In this document: positions 1 to 8,245 of the stretch, in pieces
How positions within the stretch are numbered: position 1 is the first letter of the stretch
Layout: every line of letters begins with the position of its first letter
Assembly (NCBI GenBank): GCA_016713245.1
Contig: JADJPM010000001.1
Span: 1,240,001-1,304,000 of the forward strand
Reading direction: 5' to 3'
DNA from: Verrucomicrobiaceae bacterium
GTDB taxonomy: Bacteria; Verrucomicrobiota; Verrucomicrobiia; Verrucomicrobiales; Verrucomicrobiaceae
Length of the DNA: 64,000 nt
The notes under the pieces: model-generated
Databases searched by the model: none
Told to the model about the DNA's origin: nothing
The model's input: the letters and a program-made list of their open reading frames with translations, nothing else
Program-made: the position numbers and the translations under genes

Positions 1-1071
1 CCCGAGCTTCTCCAGCGGAGCGAAAATGGCGCTACGAGCACCGATGACAATGTCCGCACGGCCTTCCTGAACTTTGAACCATTCGTCGTGGCGTTCCCCA
101 TCGCTCAAGTGACTGTGCAAGACGGCGATCCTCTCCTTCCGATCCGAAAAGCGAGCTTTGAAGCGCTCGATGGTCTGCGGGGTGAGGCTGATTTCCGGCA
201 CGAGAACCAAGGCAGTGAAGCCGTTTTCAATGACCCGGGCGATGGTTTGGAGGTACACCTCCGTTTTGCCGCTTCCTGTCACGCCGTGCAGCAGAATGGG
301 GCGGGCGTCCGCAGGCTTTTCGAGAGCTTTGAAGACAGCGTCTGCGGCCTCGCGTTGCTCCGCAGTGAGTTCCAGCGGCGCGGACGGCATGAATTCCTCG
401 TCTTGAAAGGGATCACGCTCTGCACGAGCCTCGCTGCGGGTGAGCCACTCGGCCTTCAGGAGCGGTTTTAATATGGCGGCGGCCCGTGGCAGTTCCCGCC
501 GGAGCGTGCTCAAAGCCGCTTCGCCACCCGCCGCCTGGATCATTTCCAACAGGCGGACCTGCATCGGAGCAGCTTTGCGCATCTTTTCCAAGGTCTCCAG
601 CGGCGGCATCGCCTTCAAATGCAGGCGGCTGTCCATGATGAAGGTCTCCGGCCTGTCCCGCACTACCTGTGGCAGCATCGTCCGCAGCACCTGATGCGGA
701 GCGACCATGTAGTACTCCGCCATCCAGCGAGCCAGACGCATCAGCCCGGGCGTGAACATCGGCCGTGAACCCACAATGGAAGCCAACGGCTTGAGCTTTG
801 ATCGGTAGGGCGAGTCCGCGAGCAGCTCAATCACCACCGCGGGCACGCGTTGAGATTGAAGCGGCACCATCACCCGTGACCCAACAATCAACCGACGTGC
901 CATCTCCTCAGGCACTAGGTAGTCCAGTTGCATGACTGCCGAACCCTCCAACTGGACCCTCGCCACGCTACCCTGCAGGAGTTCTGCCGCCACAACGGCC
1001 TCCAAAGGCTGCCCGAATAGGTCCGCCGCCACCGAAGGGCGTGCTGGAGTCGAATTCGGGAGCGGCTTCAT
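1..1071 (-). CDS. priA: PriA, primosomal replication-restart helicase (N-terminal 357 residues, cut by window edge)
   Basis: PriA is the 3'-to-5' helicase that recognises stalled forks and reloads the replisome. Reading the minus strand from ATG at 1071 gives an uninterrupted 357-codon frame that runs off base 1. The N-terminal 3'-DNA-binding domain is visible (VARVQLEG...LDYLVPE, residues about 35-55), then the helicase domain with Walker A GVTGSGKTEVYL (about 260-272), LVPEISLTPQT and VIGARSAIFAPLEKLG, all diagnostic for PriA. The DEEH box, zinc-binding cysteines and C-terminus lie outside the window. No Shine-Dalgarno stands free of the terminator at 1076-1107; its GGGAGG arm is the only candidate, so an internal start is possible. 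Confidence 0.93.
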   Translation of the reverse strand, partial: MKPLPNSTPARPSVAADLFGQPLEAVVAAELLQGSVARVQLEGSAVMQLDYLVPEEMARRLIVGSRVMVPLQSQRVPAVVIELLADSPYRSKLKPLASIVGSRPMFTPGLMRLARWMAEYYMVAPHQVLRTMLPQVVRDRPETFIMDSRLHLKAMPPLETLEKMRKAAPMQVRLLEMIQAAGGEAALSTLRRELPRAAAILKPLLKAEWLTRSEARAERDPFQDEEFMPSAPLELTAEQREAADAVFKALEKPADARPILLHGVTGSGKTEVYLQTIARVIENGFTALVLVPEISLTPQTIERFKARFSDRKERIAVLHSHLSDGERHDEWFKVQEGRADIVIGARSAIFAPLEKLG

Positions 1072-1075
1072 GGGC

Positions 1076-1107
1076 AAAAAAAACCTCCCGACTTTCGTCG
1101 GGAGGTT
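1076..1107 (-). terminator. Rho-independent terminator of the outer-membrane gene, abutting priA
   Basis: On the minus strand AACCTCCCGAC - GAAA - GTCGGGAGGTT forms a perfect 11-bp stem with a GAAA tetraloop (1082-1107) followed by a run of T (complement of A1076-A1083). It lies 32 bases after the stop of the 1139-1969 gene and ends only 4 bases before the priA ATG at 1071. A second short hairpin AACC-TAAAA-GGTT (1109-1121) precedes it. Confidence 0.92.
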
Positions 1108-1138
1108 CAACCTAAAAGGTTAAGATCGCTCTGGGCGA

Positions 1139-1969
1139 TTAGAAGCGAACGCTAAGGGTCACGCCACCGAAGACAACAGGCTGAGTGGTGTTAATCGGCA
1201 GGACTGCGCTGTTATCAAGCTGACCGAGAGGTGCGTTGACGGCGATGTAGGGAGTCAGTGTCGTCCGGCTGTTCAATTTGACTGGAAGACGGAGGCCAGT
1301 AGTGACTGCTGTCCAACCGGTGAAGTTGTTCTCACTACGGACAAGCTGCCAAGCAAAGTTCTTTCCATAACCAACGTTGACGAAAGGAACGAGGCTGATG
1401 GAATCCGTGATAGCGATGTTGGTGTTTGCATCGAGATCAAAATACCAAGAGGCGTTCGAGATGTCGTAATTTGCGCTGGAAGCGAGATTGATCGGACCCA
1501 GAGCGGTGGCGAGACCGAAGCTGAATTCGTTTCCATCACGCATACCGCCCAAGGTATTGAGGGTGCCCATGTTGCGGAAATAGCGATAGCCCAAAGAGGC
1601 AGTCACTGGACCGAGGTCATGCTGGAGAGCGGCTCCAAGCTGAAGACGCTGGAAGGAGCGGTTGTTGGCACCACCAAAAGTGCTCTGGTCGCTGGCGAGT
1701 GAACCGTAGTTCACGTCCCAAGCGAGGCGGGTGCCTTCGACAAGCGGGATCGCACCACCGAGGGAGCCATCCACCCAATGTTGTCCGAAGTTGAGGCCGC
1801 GCCAGACGTAGCTGGAGTGGTAGCCCAAGCCTACATTAATGCCGAGGTCATCGTTGATGGCGGGCTGTACGGGGGCGGGGTTTTTAGGGGCGGGGGCTGT
1901 TCCGGCCACAACGGGAGTGGCGGCCAGAGCCAAGAAACCCAGTGTCTTCAGCAATGCGTTCAATTTCAT
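1139..1969 (-). CDS. Outer-membrane beta-barrel protein, Gcw_chp-like (TIGR02001-type)
   Basis: A 276-residue exported protein. The start MKLNALLKTLGFL is preferred because it begins a clean signal peptide ending at TPVVA; the frame is open 19 codons further upstream but that part is not signal-like. After an Ala/Pro linker the mature chain has alternating hydrophobic/polar strands and the motif GYHSSYVWRGLNFGQ, typical of the small Gcw_chp/TIGR02001 barrel family, and it ends in ...VTLSVRF with the C-terminal Phe expected of BAM substrates. Probably a porin-like or structural barrel of unknown substrate. It is a single-gene unit with its own strong terminator downstream. Confidence 0.8.
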   Translation of the reverse strand: MKLNALLKTLGFLALAATPVVAGTAPAPKNPAPVQPAINDDLGINVGLGYHSSYVWRGLNFGQHWVDGSLGGAIPLVEGTRLAWDVNYGSLASDQSTFGGANNRSFQRLQLGAALQHDLGPVTASLGYRYFRNMGTLNTLGGMRDGNEFSFGLATALGPINLASSANYDISNASWYFDLDANTNIAITDSISLVPFVNVGYGKNFAWQLVRSENNFTGWTAVTTGLRLPVKLNSRTTLTPYIAVNAPLGQLDNSAVLPINTTQPVVFGGVTLSVRF

Positions 1970-2364
1970 ATGTCTGATCAGTTTGGTTGGTTTGGTTGGT
2001 TGAGGTCGGACACTCGCATGGCTCAAACTTCAAGCATTGTGCTCGAAGCAAGAATTACGTGCGCCGTTAGAATCAAAAATTAGCAGGGACTGTAACCTCT
2101 GAAAAGCATAATTTTCATTTTTCTGCATCTTTTGGTCTCAAGGCTGCTCTTGACAGAAAGCTTTGTCTCGAACTCAGCGTCCCCTCCAACACCTTTCTAG
2201 GGAACGCCTTGGCACTTGTTTAGTGGGAGAAAGTCTCGATTTGCGACAATCGTACTCCCAACCGGCTACTCCATTTGGACGCGAATTCATTTTGAAAATC
2301 TCTGCTGGGATGGCGGCCTATCCCGTGAGTGAGCGACCATCAAGCATACTGAATCAATCTCTGC
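1970..2364. other. Intergenic region between divergent genes
   Basis: This 395-base gap separates the start of the outer-membrane gene (minus) and the YdeI-like gene (plus). It is more AT-rich than its flanks (for example TTAGAATCAAAAATTAG around 2065-2081), so it probably carries both promoters. I see no convincing -35/-10 pair, RNA gene or protein-like frame. Confidence 0.5.
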
Positions 2365-2973
2365 ATGGACTGCTCCCGCACCCCGACCCGTGATCCCGAA
2401 ACCTGGCTCGACCTCGCGCCCGAGGCCTCGCAGGCGATGGCGAGGCAGGTGAGGAGCTGGATTCAGCGCTGGGAGCCAGATCTCACGGAGGCAATCAAAT
2501 GGCACATGCTCTGTTTCAGCGGGCGGAAGCTCGTGTGCGGCCTCAGCGCCTGCAAAAAGCACCTCGGAATCACCTTCTTCCGGGGCACGGAGCTGCGGAA
2601 CATGACGAAGCTCTTCACTGATGGCGAATCGAATACAAACATCCTCTCCATCCGCGTGACCTCGCTGGAGAAACTCGATGCGCAGGCTCTGCGGCGGCTT
2701 TTGCACGCGGCGGTGGCCCTGGATGCCGATGAGACCGCGAAACCGCCGCCGCCGAAAATACGCGAGGGGTGGCCGATGCCCGAGGCCCTGGCGAAAGGCC
2801 TGAAAAAGAACAAAAAGGCCGCCGCGTTCTTTGAAACGCTGCGGCCAACTTATCAGCGGGAATACAAGGTGTGGATCAGCACGGCCAAACAGCCGGAAAC
2901 GATCGCCAAACGCCTCGCCGAGACGCTGCGGGCACTCTCGCGAGGCAAGAAGTGGGCGCAGCGTCGCGAGTGA
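2365..2973 (+). CDS. DUF1801 / YdeI-OmdA family protein
   Basis: A 202-residue cytoplasmic protein. Residues about 15-115 read like a DUF1801 (CyaY/YdhG-like) domain: VRSWIQRWEPDLTEAIKWHM, then CKKHLGITFFRG. The C-terminal third (LKKNKKAAAFFETL...YQREYKVWISTAKQPETIAKR) is the helical YdeI/OmpD-associated domain. The family has a poorly defined role; members have been linked to envelope stress and bacteriocin protection. No operon partner on this strand. Start chosen at the first ATG; the downstream end runs into a large imperfect palindrome that may end transcription. Confidence 0.82.
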   Translation: MDCSRTPTRDPETWLDLAPEASQAMARQVRSWIQRWEPDLTEAIKWHMLCFSGRKLVCGLSACKKHLGITFFRGTELRNMTKLFTDGESNTNILSIRVTSLEKLDAQALRRLLHAAVALDADETAKPPPPKIREGWPMPEALAKGLKKNKKAAAFFETLRPTYQREYKVWISTAKQPETIAKRLAETLRALSRGKKWAQRRE

Positions 2974-2980
2974 GCGGGGG

Positions 2981-3050
2981 GATGGAGTGGTAGAGCATTG
3001 GAGTGATGGATTTTTGCCCATCCATTACTCCAGCACTCCATTACTCCATC
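2981..3050. repeat. Imperfect 30-bp inverted repeat between convergent genes (REP-like)
   Basis: Left arm 2981-3010 and right arm 3021-3050 are inverted copies with a 10-base loop; 23 of 30 positions pair, four more could form G-U pairs. Each arm is built from GGAGT(G/A)(A/G)TGGA words. It fills the gap between two convergent genes and would fold in both transcripts. Confidence 0.8.
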
Positions 3051-3060
3051 GATCCCGAGC

Positions 3061-4281
3061 CTACTCCTGCAGGAAGACGAACACGCCCTTCTTGTTGCCG
3101 ATGACGACGTCCATCTTGCCGTCCTTGTTCACGTCGCCGGGGGTCACTTGGGTGCCGACGCCGCTGTTGTCGTCGATGAGATGTGGGATGAATTTCGCGC
3201 CGCCTTGGCCATCACGCTGGATTTCGAACCAGTAGAGCACGGGGGCGGCGTTTGGCTCGTCGTCTTTGAGCGGGCCGTGGGCCCAGCGGCGCTTGCCGGT
3301 GACCACGTCCATGACGCCGTCGCCATTCATGTCGGCGAGCTGCATCGCGTGAAGCTGGCTGAATTTCACGCCGACCGGGCTTTCCTCGACGGTGCTGCCC
3401 ATCAGCTTGTGCTCGGCGAAGCTGCCGTCCGCGTTTTGTTCGAACCAGCCGAAGCCGTAGCCATGCGCGTCGTAGCCGGTGATGACGTCGTTGCGCTTGT
3501 CGCCGTTCACGTCGTAAACGAGCAGGAAGGAGCCGCCGCGGCCGCCAGGCACGGTGAAGAGCTGCGGGTGGAATTTCCAGTCGCTGTCCGCCTTCGTGTC
3601 CGCGGGCTGTTCGCGCCAGCCTTCCTTGTCGAGGATGTCCGTGCGGCCGTCGCCATTCACATCGCCGGCGCCGTAGCCGTGGGTGTAGCGGAAGTATTTC
3701 TTGTCGTTCTCCGGCGACTTGGGCGTGATGGGGCGGAAGCGGGCTTTGCCGAAGGGATTGCTCCAATCGATCTCCACATAGCCGAGCTGGCCGTCGGTGG
3801 AGGGCTGCTTGCCGCTGCTGGAGTGCGCGAGGATCTCCGGTTTGCCGTCGCCATTCACATCGCGGAAGTCGGGCGACTCGCCATCGGTGATGTCAAAGAT
3901 GGTGTGGCGGGTCCACTCCTCCTTTTTGTTCTGCGGATTCTCGAAGACCCACGTGTCCTTGCCCGGCCACGAGTAGGCGAGGATGTCGCTCCAGCCGTCG
4001 CCATTGAAGTCGTAGGTGTAGGTCAGGAAGAAGTCGCTGTAGCCCTTCGCCGGGTCATACGGCTCCTTTTCGAACTTCGGCGCAAAGCTGACGCGTTCCT
4101 TGAAGTCCGGGCCCTTCCAGATGAAGCGGCCGGAGCAGATGTCGTTGTCGCCATCGTGATCGAAATCGGCGAAGTGAGCGCCTTCGGCCACAAACTCCTC
4201 CGTGAGGGTGAATTTCTTGAACTTGAGGTCTGCGGCGGAGGCAGCAGCAGCGAGGCAAAGCAGGACGGCGAGAGGTTTCAT
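3061..4281 (-). CDS. Exported FG-GAP/VCBS repeat protein
   Basis: A 406-residue secreted protein beginning MKPLAVLLCLAAAASA, a clear signal peptide; this start is preferred to one 15 codons upstream. The rest is a seven-bladed integrin-like propeller: Ca-binding loops FDHDGDNDI, DFNGDGWSDIL, DVNGDGKPEIL, DVNGDGRTDIL, DVNGDKRNDVI, DMNGDGVMDVV and DVNKDGKMDVV recur about every 45-60 residues. Such proteins are abundant in Verrucomicrobia and Planctomycetes and usually sit at the cell surface or periplasm; the ligand is unknown. Monocistronic by appearance. Confidence 0.9.
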   Translation of the reverse strand: MKPLAVLLCLAAAASAADLKFKKFTLTEEFVAEGAHFADFDHDGDNDICSGRFIWKGPDFKERVSFAPKFEKEPYDPAKGYSDFFLTYTYDFNGDGWSDILAYSWPGKDTWVFENPQNKKEEWTRHTIFDITDGESPDFRDVNGDGKPEILAHSSSGKQPSTDGQLGYVEIDWSNPFGKARFRPITPKSPENDKKYFRYTHGYGAGDVNGDGRTDILDKEGWREQPADTKADSDWKFHPQLFTVPGGRGGSFLLVYDVNGDKRNDVITGYDAHGYGFGWFEQNADGSFAEHKLMGSTVEESPVGVKFSQLHAMQLADMNGDGVMDVVTGKRRWAHGPLKDDEPNAAPVLYWFEIQRDGQGGAKFIPHLIDDNSGVGTQVTPGDVNKDGKMDVVIGNKKGVFVFLQE

Positions 4282-4320
4282 GCGGTTGGAGAAGGTCAAA
4301 CTAGGCGGTGAGGCCGGTTC

Positions 4321-4521
4321 TTGCACGCCAAGACAAGCGTTGGGGACACGAACGCACGCCAGAGCAAGCCGCTAGTTTCGGATGCAGCCGAGTTGTTTGC
4401 CTTCTTTTACGCCCTGTTCAGCGGGCTGGTGTTCATCTCGGTGATCGGCATTGTGCTGGCACCTGCGGCCCACCGGGCACTGCACCTTTTCCACCTCGAC
4501 GAGGACGATTCCAATCCATGA
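4321..4521 (+). CDS. Small one-span membrane protein, coupled to the CoA-binding gene
   Basis: A 66-codon frame (TTG start as drawn; shorter TTG or CTG starts near 4390 are possible) with one hydrophobic span, FAFFYALFSGLVFISVIGIVL, and an acidic tail HLDEDDSNP. Its TGA overlaps the ATG of the following gene as ATGA, which suggests translational coupling and is the main argument that it is real. No family recognised. Confidence 0.45.
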   Translation: MHAKTSVGDTNARQSKPLVSDAAELFAFFYALFSGLVFISVIGIVLAPAAHRALHLFHLDEDDSNP

Positions 4522-4895
4522 GCCAGCCCAAAACCGAACGCGTCGTGATCATCGGCGCCAGTGACAATCCCGAACGCTACAGCCACAAAGCCCAGCTCCT
4601 CCTCCGCCAGCATGGCCACGAGGTGGTTCCTGTGCATCCAAAGCTCGCCGAGATCGAAGGCGTGCCCGTGGTGGCCGATTTGAGCGCCATTTCCGGTCCG
4701 GTGGATACCGTGACGCTCTACGTCGGCCCAGCCATTTCGTTGACGTTGAAGGACAAACTCATCGCGCTGAAACCCAAACGGGTGATTTTCAATCCCGGCA
4801 CGGAAAATGCACCTCTGCAGGATGCATTGACCTCCGCAGGAATCGCGTGCGAAGAAGCTTGTACCTTGGTGTTGCTGCACACCGGCCAGTTTTGA
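4518..4895 (+). CDS. CoA-binding domain protein (YccU-like)
   Basis: A 125-residue protein consisting of one Rossmann CoA-binding domain (CoA_binding_2). The nucleotide-binding start VVIIGASDNPERYSHKA, the PVHPKLAEIEGVPVVADL segment and the end RVIFNPGTENAPLQ...GIACEEACTLVLL match the stand-alone YccU-type family rather than the large acyl-CoA synthetases. Exact role unknown. The ATG overlaps the stop of the upstream small membrane frame. A further small frame follows 46 bases downstream and may be cotranscribed. Confidence 0.88.
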   Translation: MSQPKTERVVIIGASDNPERYSHKAQLLLRQHGHEVVPVHPKLAEIEGVPVVADLSAISGPVDTVTLYVGPAISLTLKDKLIALKPKRVIFNPGTENAPLQDALTSAGIACEEACTLVLLHTGQF

Positions 4896-4941
4896 ACACA
4901 CTCCCTTCGCAGAGCGTCTGATCGCCGCAAACCTCAGAGAC

Positions 4942-5154
4942 ATGTTGGATATCCAAAGAGACCGAATTTACGAAGCCAGCCGCCTTCGCGCCCATGGGGC
5001 CAGCGAAGAGCAAGTCGAATCCCTCAAGGCAGCCGGTAAACAGCCCTTCCGGCCCGCCTTCGTCGCCGGCAAACGCAAGAAGCGCTCGTCGGAGGCCCCC
5101 ACCGGCACGTTCGAAGTGCCCACCGGGCAGTTCACCATCCCGCACAAGGACTGA
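4942..5154 (+). CDS. Small hypothetical protein (70 aa)
   Basis: MLDIQRDRIYEASRLRAHG begins a short, hydrophilic, basic protein with no signal or membrane segment; the C-terminal part repeats a PTGxF word (APTGTFEVPTGQFTIPH). It follows the CoA-binding gene in the same direction and ends 9 bases before the convergent MFS gene. No family recognised; the repeat and position favour a real gene but this is not certain. Confidence 0.55.
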   Translation: MLDIQRDRIYEASRLRAHGASEEQVESLKAAGKQPFRPAFVAGKRKKRSSEAPTGTFEVPTGQFTIPHKD

Positions 5155-5163
5155 TCCTCCTGC

Positions 5164-6453
5164 TCAATCCTCCGTCACCGGCTTTTCCGCGTTCACGAAG
5201 AGCGCAAAGACCCCAGCGAGCACAAAGGCCCCTGCACAAAGCCACACGCCTTCGTGGTAGTCGTGATTCGTATCGAAGCGATCCAGCACCGCCGTGAAGA
5301 GCATCGGCATGATGGCCGCGCCGAAGTTCCCCCACATGTTTCCCCAGCCGAAAAGCTGCGCCTGATACTTTCCACTGATGTCCTGCATCGTCGTCCACAT
5401 CGCCGGCAGGCCGAAATCGCCAAAAAACGCCACCATGCCAAAGGCCAGCAGGATCGTCCACGGCGTGTCCATCCACAGCGCCACGAGGTAAAGACCCGCC
5501 GCGATGAATTTCGTCACGGACATCGGCAACATGCGGCCCAGCCGGCGGCCGTGATGCCGCGTGAGGTAATCCGTGCCCCAGCCGCCCACCATGATCCCGC
5601 CGATGCCGATGAAGAGCGCCCCGCTGGTGATCCAGCCGTTCGTCACATCGTCGAAGTGCTTCACGTCCTTCAGGTAACGCGGAAACGTCAGCGCCGTGAA
5701 AGCCCAACCGATGTTCGTGAAGAATTGCACCGCGTTCGCCATCCACAGACTGCGACTCCGACACGCCGCACGCAGCGGGAAGCGCCGCGCCGGCTCGCGA
5801 CTCGGTTGAAAGTCACCACGACCCTCCGCCAGGATGGCGATCTCGGCCTCGTTGCAGCTCGGATGCAGCCGTGGGTGGTCGCGGAAGACCCGCCAGAAGA
5901 AAAGCGCCACGCCGATCCCCGCCGCGCCGTACACCCAGCCCGCCCAGCGCCAGTCGCCCAGGCCCACGATCACCTTCACCGTCAGGATCGGAGCCAGGAA
6001 AAGGCCCGCCCGGCCACCCAGCGTGATCAGGCTGCTTGCCACACCGCGACTCTCGATATGCGTCCAGCGTGTCACCAGACTGCTGCTGGCCGGGTAGTAG
6101 CCCGCCTCCGCCAGACCGCATAGAAGGCGGGCGGCAAACAGCGTCCAAAAACCCGTCGCAAAGCCCGTCGCCGCCGTGAAGAGCGACCACGCCGCGATGT
6201 ACACCGTGATCAACGCCCGCGCCCCGAAGCGATCACTCAGCCAGCCCGCCGGCACTTGGAAAAGGGCGTAAGCCCAAAAGAACGCGCCGGTGATCCAATC
6301 CGTCTCCTTCTTGCTGAAGGTAAACTCCGCCTCAAACGAGTCCGACGTCAAAATCTGCGCTAGGCAGATCCGGTCCAGATACATCAGGAAGGCCACCACC
6401 GTCGCCGTGGCGAGGATTTGATGGCGGACGGCGGTAGGTCGGGCGTTTTCCAT
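5164..6453 (-). CDS. MFS transporter, anion/cation symporter (hexuronate/galactonate-like)
   Basis: A 429-residue integral membrane protein with about 12 hydrophobic spans. MFS signatures are clear: the loop 2-3 motif GWLSDRFGARALI, the span-4/5 RLLCGLAEAGYYPASSSLVTRW and a second-half GGWGTDYLTRHHGRRLGR. The early LMYLDRICLAQ is typical of the ACS subfamily that imports sugar acids. Start MENARPTAVRHQ is chosen because upstream residues are not membrane-like and the divergent gene begins 37 bases away. The substrate cannot be told from sequence. The close divergent secreted protein may be coregulated from the shared 37-base gap. Confidence 0.87.
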   Translation of the reverse strand: MENARPTAVRHQILATATVVAFLMYLDRICLAQILTSDSFEAEFTFSKKETDWITGAFFWAYALFQVPAGWLSDRFGARALITVYIAAWSLFTAATGFATGFWTLFAARLLCGLAEAGYYPASSSLVTRWTHIESRGVASSLITLGGRAGLFLAPILTVKVIVGLGDWRWAGWVYGAAGIGVALFFWRVFRDHPRLHPSCNEAEIAILAEGRGDFQPSREPARRFPLRAACRSRSLWMANAVQFFTNIGWAFTALTFPRYLKDVKHFDDVTNGWITSGALFIGIGGIMVGGWGTDYLTRHHGRRLGRMLPMSVTKFIAAGLYLVALWMDTPWTILLAFGMVAFFGDFGLPAMWTTMQDISGKYQAQLFGWGNMWGNFGAAIMPMLFTAVLDRFDTNHDYHEGVWLCAGAFVLAGVFALFVNAEKPVTED

Positions 6454-6490
6454 GAGAAGCGGGAGGCGTGGCGAGCGTTGGCAGCCTGCC

Positions 6491-7153
6491 ATGAAAGCCG
6501 TTCCGCTGTCCATTCTTCTCCTCAGCCTACATTTTTCCGTCATCGCCGCCGATAAAGCGCCCAAGGAAATGCGCCCCAAGCTCCTCCGCGAAGGTCAGGT
6601 GCTCGTCACCGATGACTTCAGCGCCGCCGAGATCGACAAAAGCTGGCGCATCCCGCAGGGCGAGTTCGCCGGGAAGGTCACGCTGCAGGACGGAGCCGCC
6701 TTGATCGAAACCGGCGTCGGCAGGCAGGGCTACATCTTCCGCAAGTTCGAGGCCGGCACCACGGATGCGGGCATCCAGCTTCTCATGAAGCCCGTCAGCA
6801 GCACCTGGATGGGCGTGCGTTTCATGACCGAGGGCGAGGACGGTGCCAAAAACTGGAAGGTCGCCACCATCGTCTATGCCAGCGGCATCATCCGCGTCGT
6901 CGAGCCCGATGCCACCGCCGATGCCGCCAAGCTCAAAGTCCTCAAAAGCGCCAAAACCGACATCAAGCCTGGCGAATGGTGGCGTGTGAGCATCGAGAGC
7001 CGCGATGACAAACTGCTCGTCCGCGTCAACGGCAAGGACCTGGCCGAGCTGAAGCACCCCGGCACCGCCGGCGAAAAAACCGGCGTCCTCGTCAACCTCT
7101 ACGGTGGCACCGGCCTCATCGATGAAGTGAAGGTCATGGCGGGAGGAAAGTGA
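6491..7153 (+). CDS. Exported beta-sandwich protein (DUF1080/LamG-like)
   Basis: A 220-residue secreted protein. MKAVPLSILLLSLHFSVIAA is a signal peptide. The mature part (VLVTDDFSAAEIDKSW..., WMGVRFMTEG, GEWWRVSIESRDDKLLVRVNGKDLAE) has the strand pattern of a concanavalin-A-like sandwich as in DUF1080 proteins, which in this phylum often bind or process sugars. No catalytic residues can be assigned. It starts 37 bases from the divergent MFS gene. A similar secreted protein occurs at 52062-52643 beside a sulfatase. Confidence 0.75.
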   Translation: MKAVPLSILLLSLHFSVIAADKAPKEMRPKLLREGQVLVTDDFSAAEIDKSWRIPQGEFAGKVTLQDGAALIETGVGRQGYIFRKFEAGTTDAGIQLLMKPVSSTWMGVRFMTEGEDGAKNWKVATIVYASGIIRVVEPDATADAAKLKVLKSAKTDIKPGEWWRVSIESRDDKLLVRVNGKDLAELKHPGTAGEKTGVLVNLYGGTGLIDEVKVMAGGK

Positions 7154-7226
7154 TCCCGCAGAGCGCTTTCGTGAGCGATTCCTGCTTTCGTCTTGCATGC
7201 TTCCTGCGCTGGAAGGATGGTTTGTC

Positions 7227-8087
7227 ATGACTGCGATCAAAAACCTCGTCACGCTGCTTGTTATCGCCCTGCTCGGCTCTGGAGTGCTGGGCTGGTTTCT
7301 CTTCCAAACCCGCACGGATAATGATGCCCTGCGTGCTCAGCTCTCCCGCCTCGAAGGCGAGCACGCCGAGGCGCTCAAACAACGCGATGAGCAGCTCCAG
7401 CGCACCCTTGAAAACCAGGCCGCCAAGCACCAGCAGGCCATCGATACGATCAACGCGGAGCATGACAAGGCCGTGACCGCCATGCGCCAGGGCGAGCGCC
7501 AGCGCCTGGCCGCCGCCGCGAAGGAGTTCGACAACATCTTCGAGGGCAACAAAGCCACGCTCGGCTACCTCAACAGCCTCGAAGACAAGGTGAAGGCCGG
7601 TCAAACGCTCGCCAAGGCGGAGGTGGAACGCCTCACCATCATCACCACCGGCCTCGGCTACCTCAAAAAGCAGTATCAGAAGCCGATGCAGGAGTTCAAA
7701 GAGCTGCAGGACTACTTTGAAGCCCAGGCCGCCAAGGTGACCGCGAAACCGAAGGGCAATTTCTTCAAGCGCATGTTCAGCAAGGAATTCCGTGAGGCCG
7801 AAAAAGAATACGAGCGCAGCGAAGGTGCCCGTCAGGCCTTCGAGCAGGCGCAGGGCGTCTTCACCCAGGTGTATGCCAAGGCGCAGAAGGCCATGGGCAA
7901 TGTGAGCCTCGATGCCGATGCGCAGATCAAAAAGCTGCAGGACTACCTCGACGAGAAAAAGCAGCAAAACCCCGAGGACCTCACCTCCCTCTTCAGCCAA
8001 GCCCGCAAGGCCCTCCGCACCCACCAAGAGGTCCTCGACTTCGAACCCGAGCCCGGCCCCGCCTCCTCGACCAAGCCGCAGCCGTGA
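7227..8087 (+). CDS. Membrane-anchored coiled-coil protein
   Basis: A 286-residue protein with an N-terminal span (NLVTLLVIALLGSGVLGWFLF, residues 5-25) followed by a long predicted coiled coil rich in Glu, Gln, Lys and Ala (about 30-130 and 180-260) and a Pro-rich tail. A GGAAGG sequence about ten bases upstream supports ATG at 7227 over an in-frame ATG at 7197. The region KPKGNFFKRMFSKEFREAEKEYE is strongly basic. Function unknown; the architecture suggests a structural or scaffold role on the periplasmic side of the inner membrane. Confidence 0.78.
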   Translation: MTAIKNLVTLLVIALLGSGVLGWFLFQTRTDNDALRAQLSRLEGEHAEALKQRDEQLQRTLENQAAKHQQAIDTINAEHDKAVTAMRQGERQRLAAAAKEFDNIFEGNKATLGYLNSLEDKVKAGQTLAKAEVERLTIITTGLGYLKKQYQKPMQEFKELQDYFEAQAAKVTAKPKGNFFKRMFSKEFREAEKEYERSEGARQAFEQAQGVFTQVYAKAQKAMGNVSLDADAQIKKLQDYLDEKKQQNPEDLTSLFSQARKALRTHQEVLDFEPEPGPASSTKPQP

Positions 8088-8245
8088 GGAGAGGCCTTCG
8101 GGATTGCCTTTGAATCAGCGCGAAGGCGCGATGGACGCAGAGATCTCAGTGGTCAAAATGAAGGCTCGCCACAGAGCGGCACAGGGGATCACAGAGTGTT
8201 GGAAGAGTCTCTCTTTCCGTGCTGGCAGATGTCGGAATCGCTGGG
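8088..8245. other. Intergenic segment, repeat-like
   Basis: Between two convergent genes. It contains the words GACGCAGAGATCTCAGTGG and CGCCACAGAGCGGCACAGGG (about 8134-8190), which look like decayed interspersed repeat rather than coding sequence. No hairpin terminator is obvious. Confidence 0.3.

Noticed and set aside
88..1123. Short plus-strand frames opposite priA
   Set aside because: They are antisense to the PriA helicase motifs and have no family-like content.
3148..4311. Long open plus-strand frame opposite the FG-GAP gene
   Set aside because: Its product is a low-complexity Val/Ala/Glu shadow of the DGDG repeats; the minus strand has a signal peptide and clear Ca-binding repeats.
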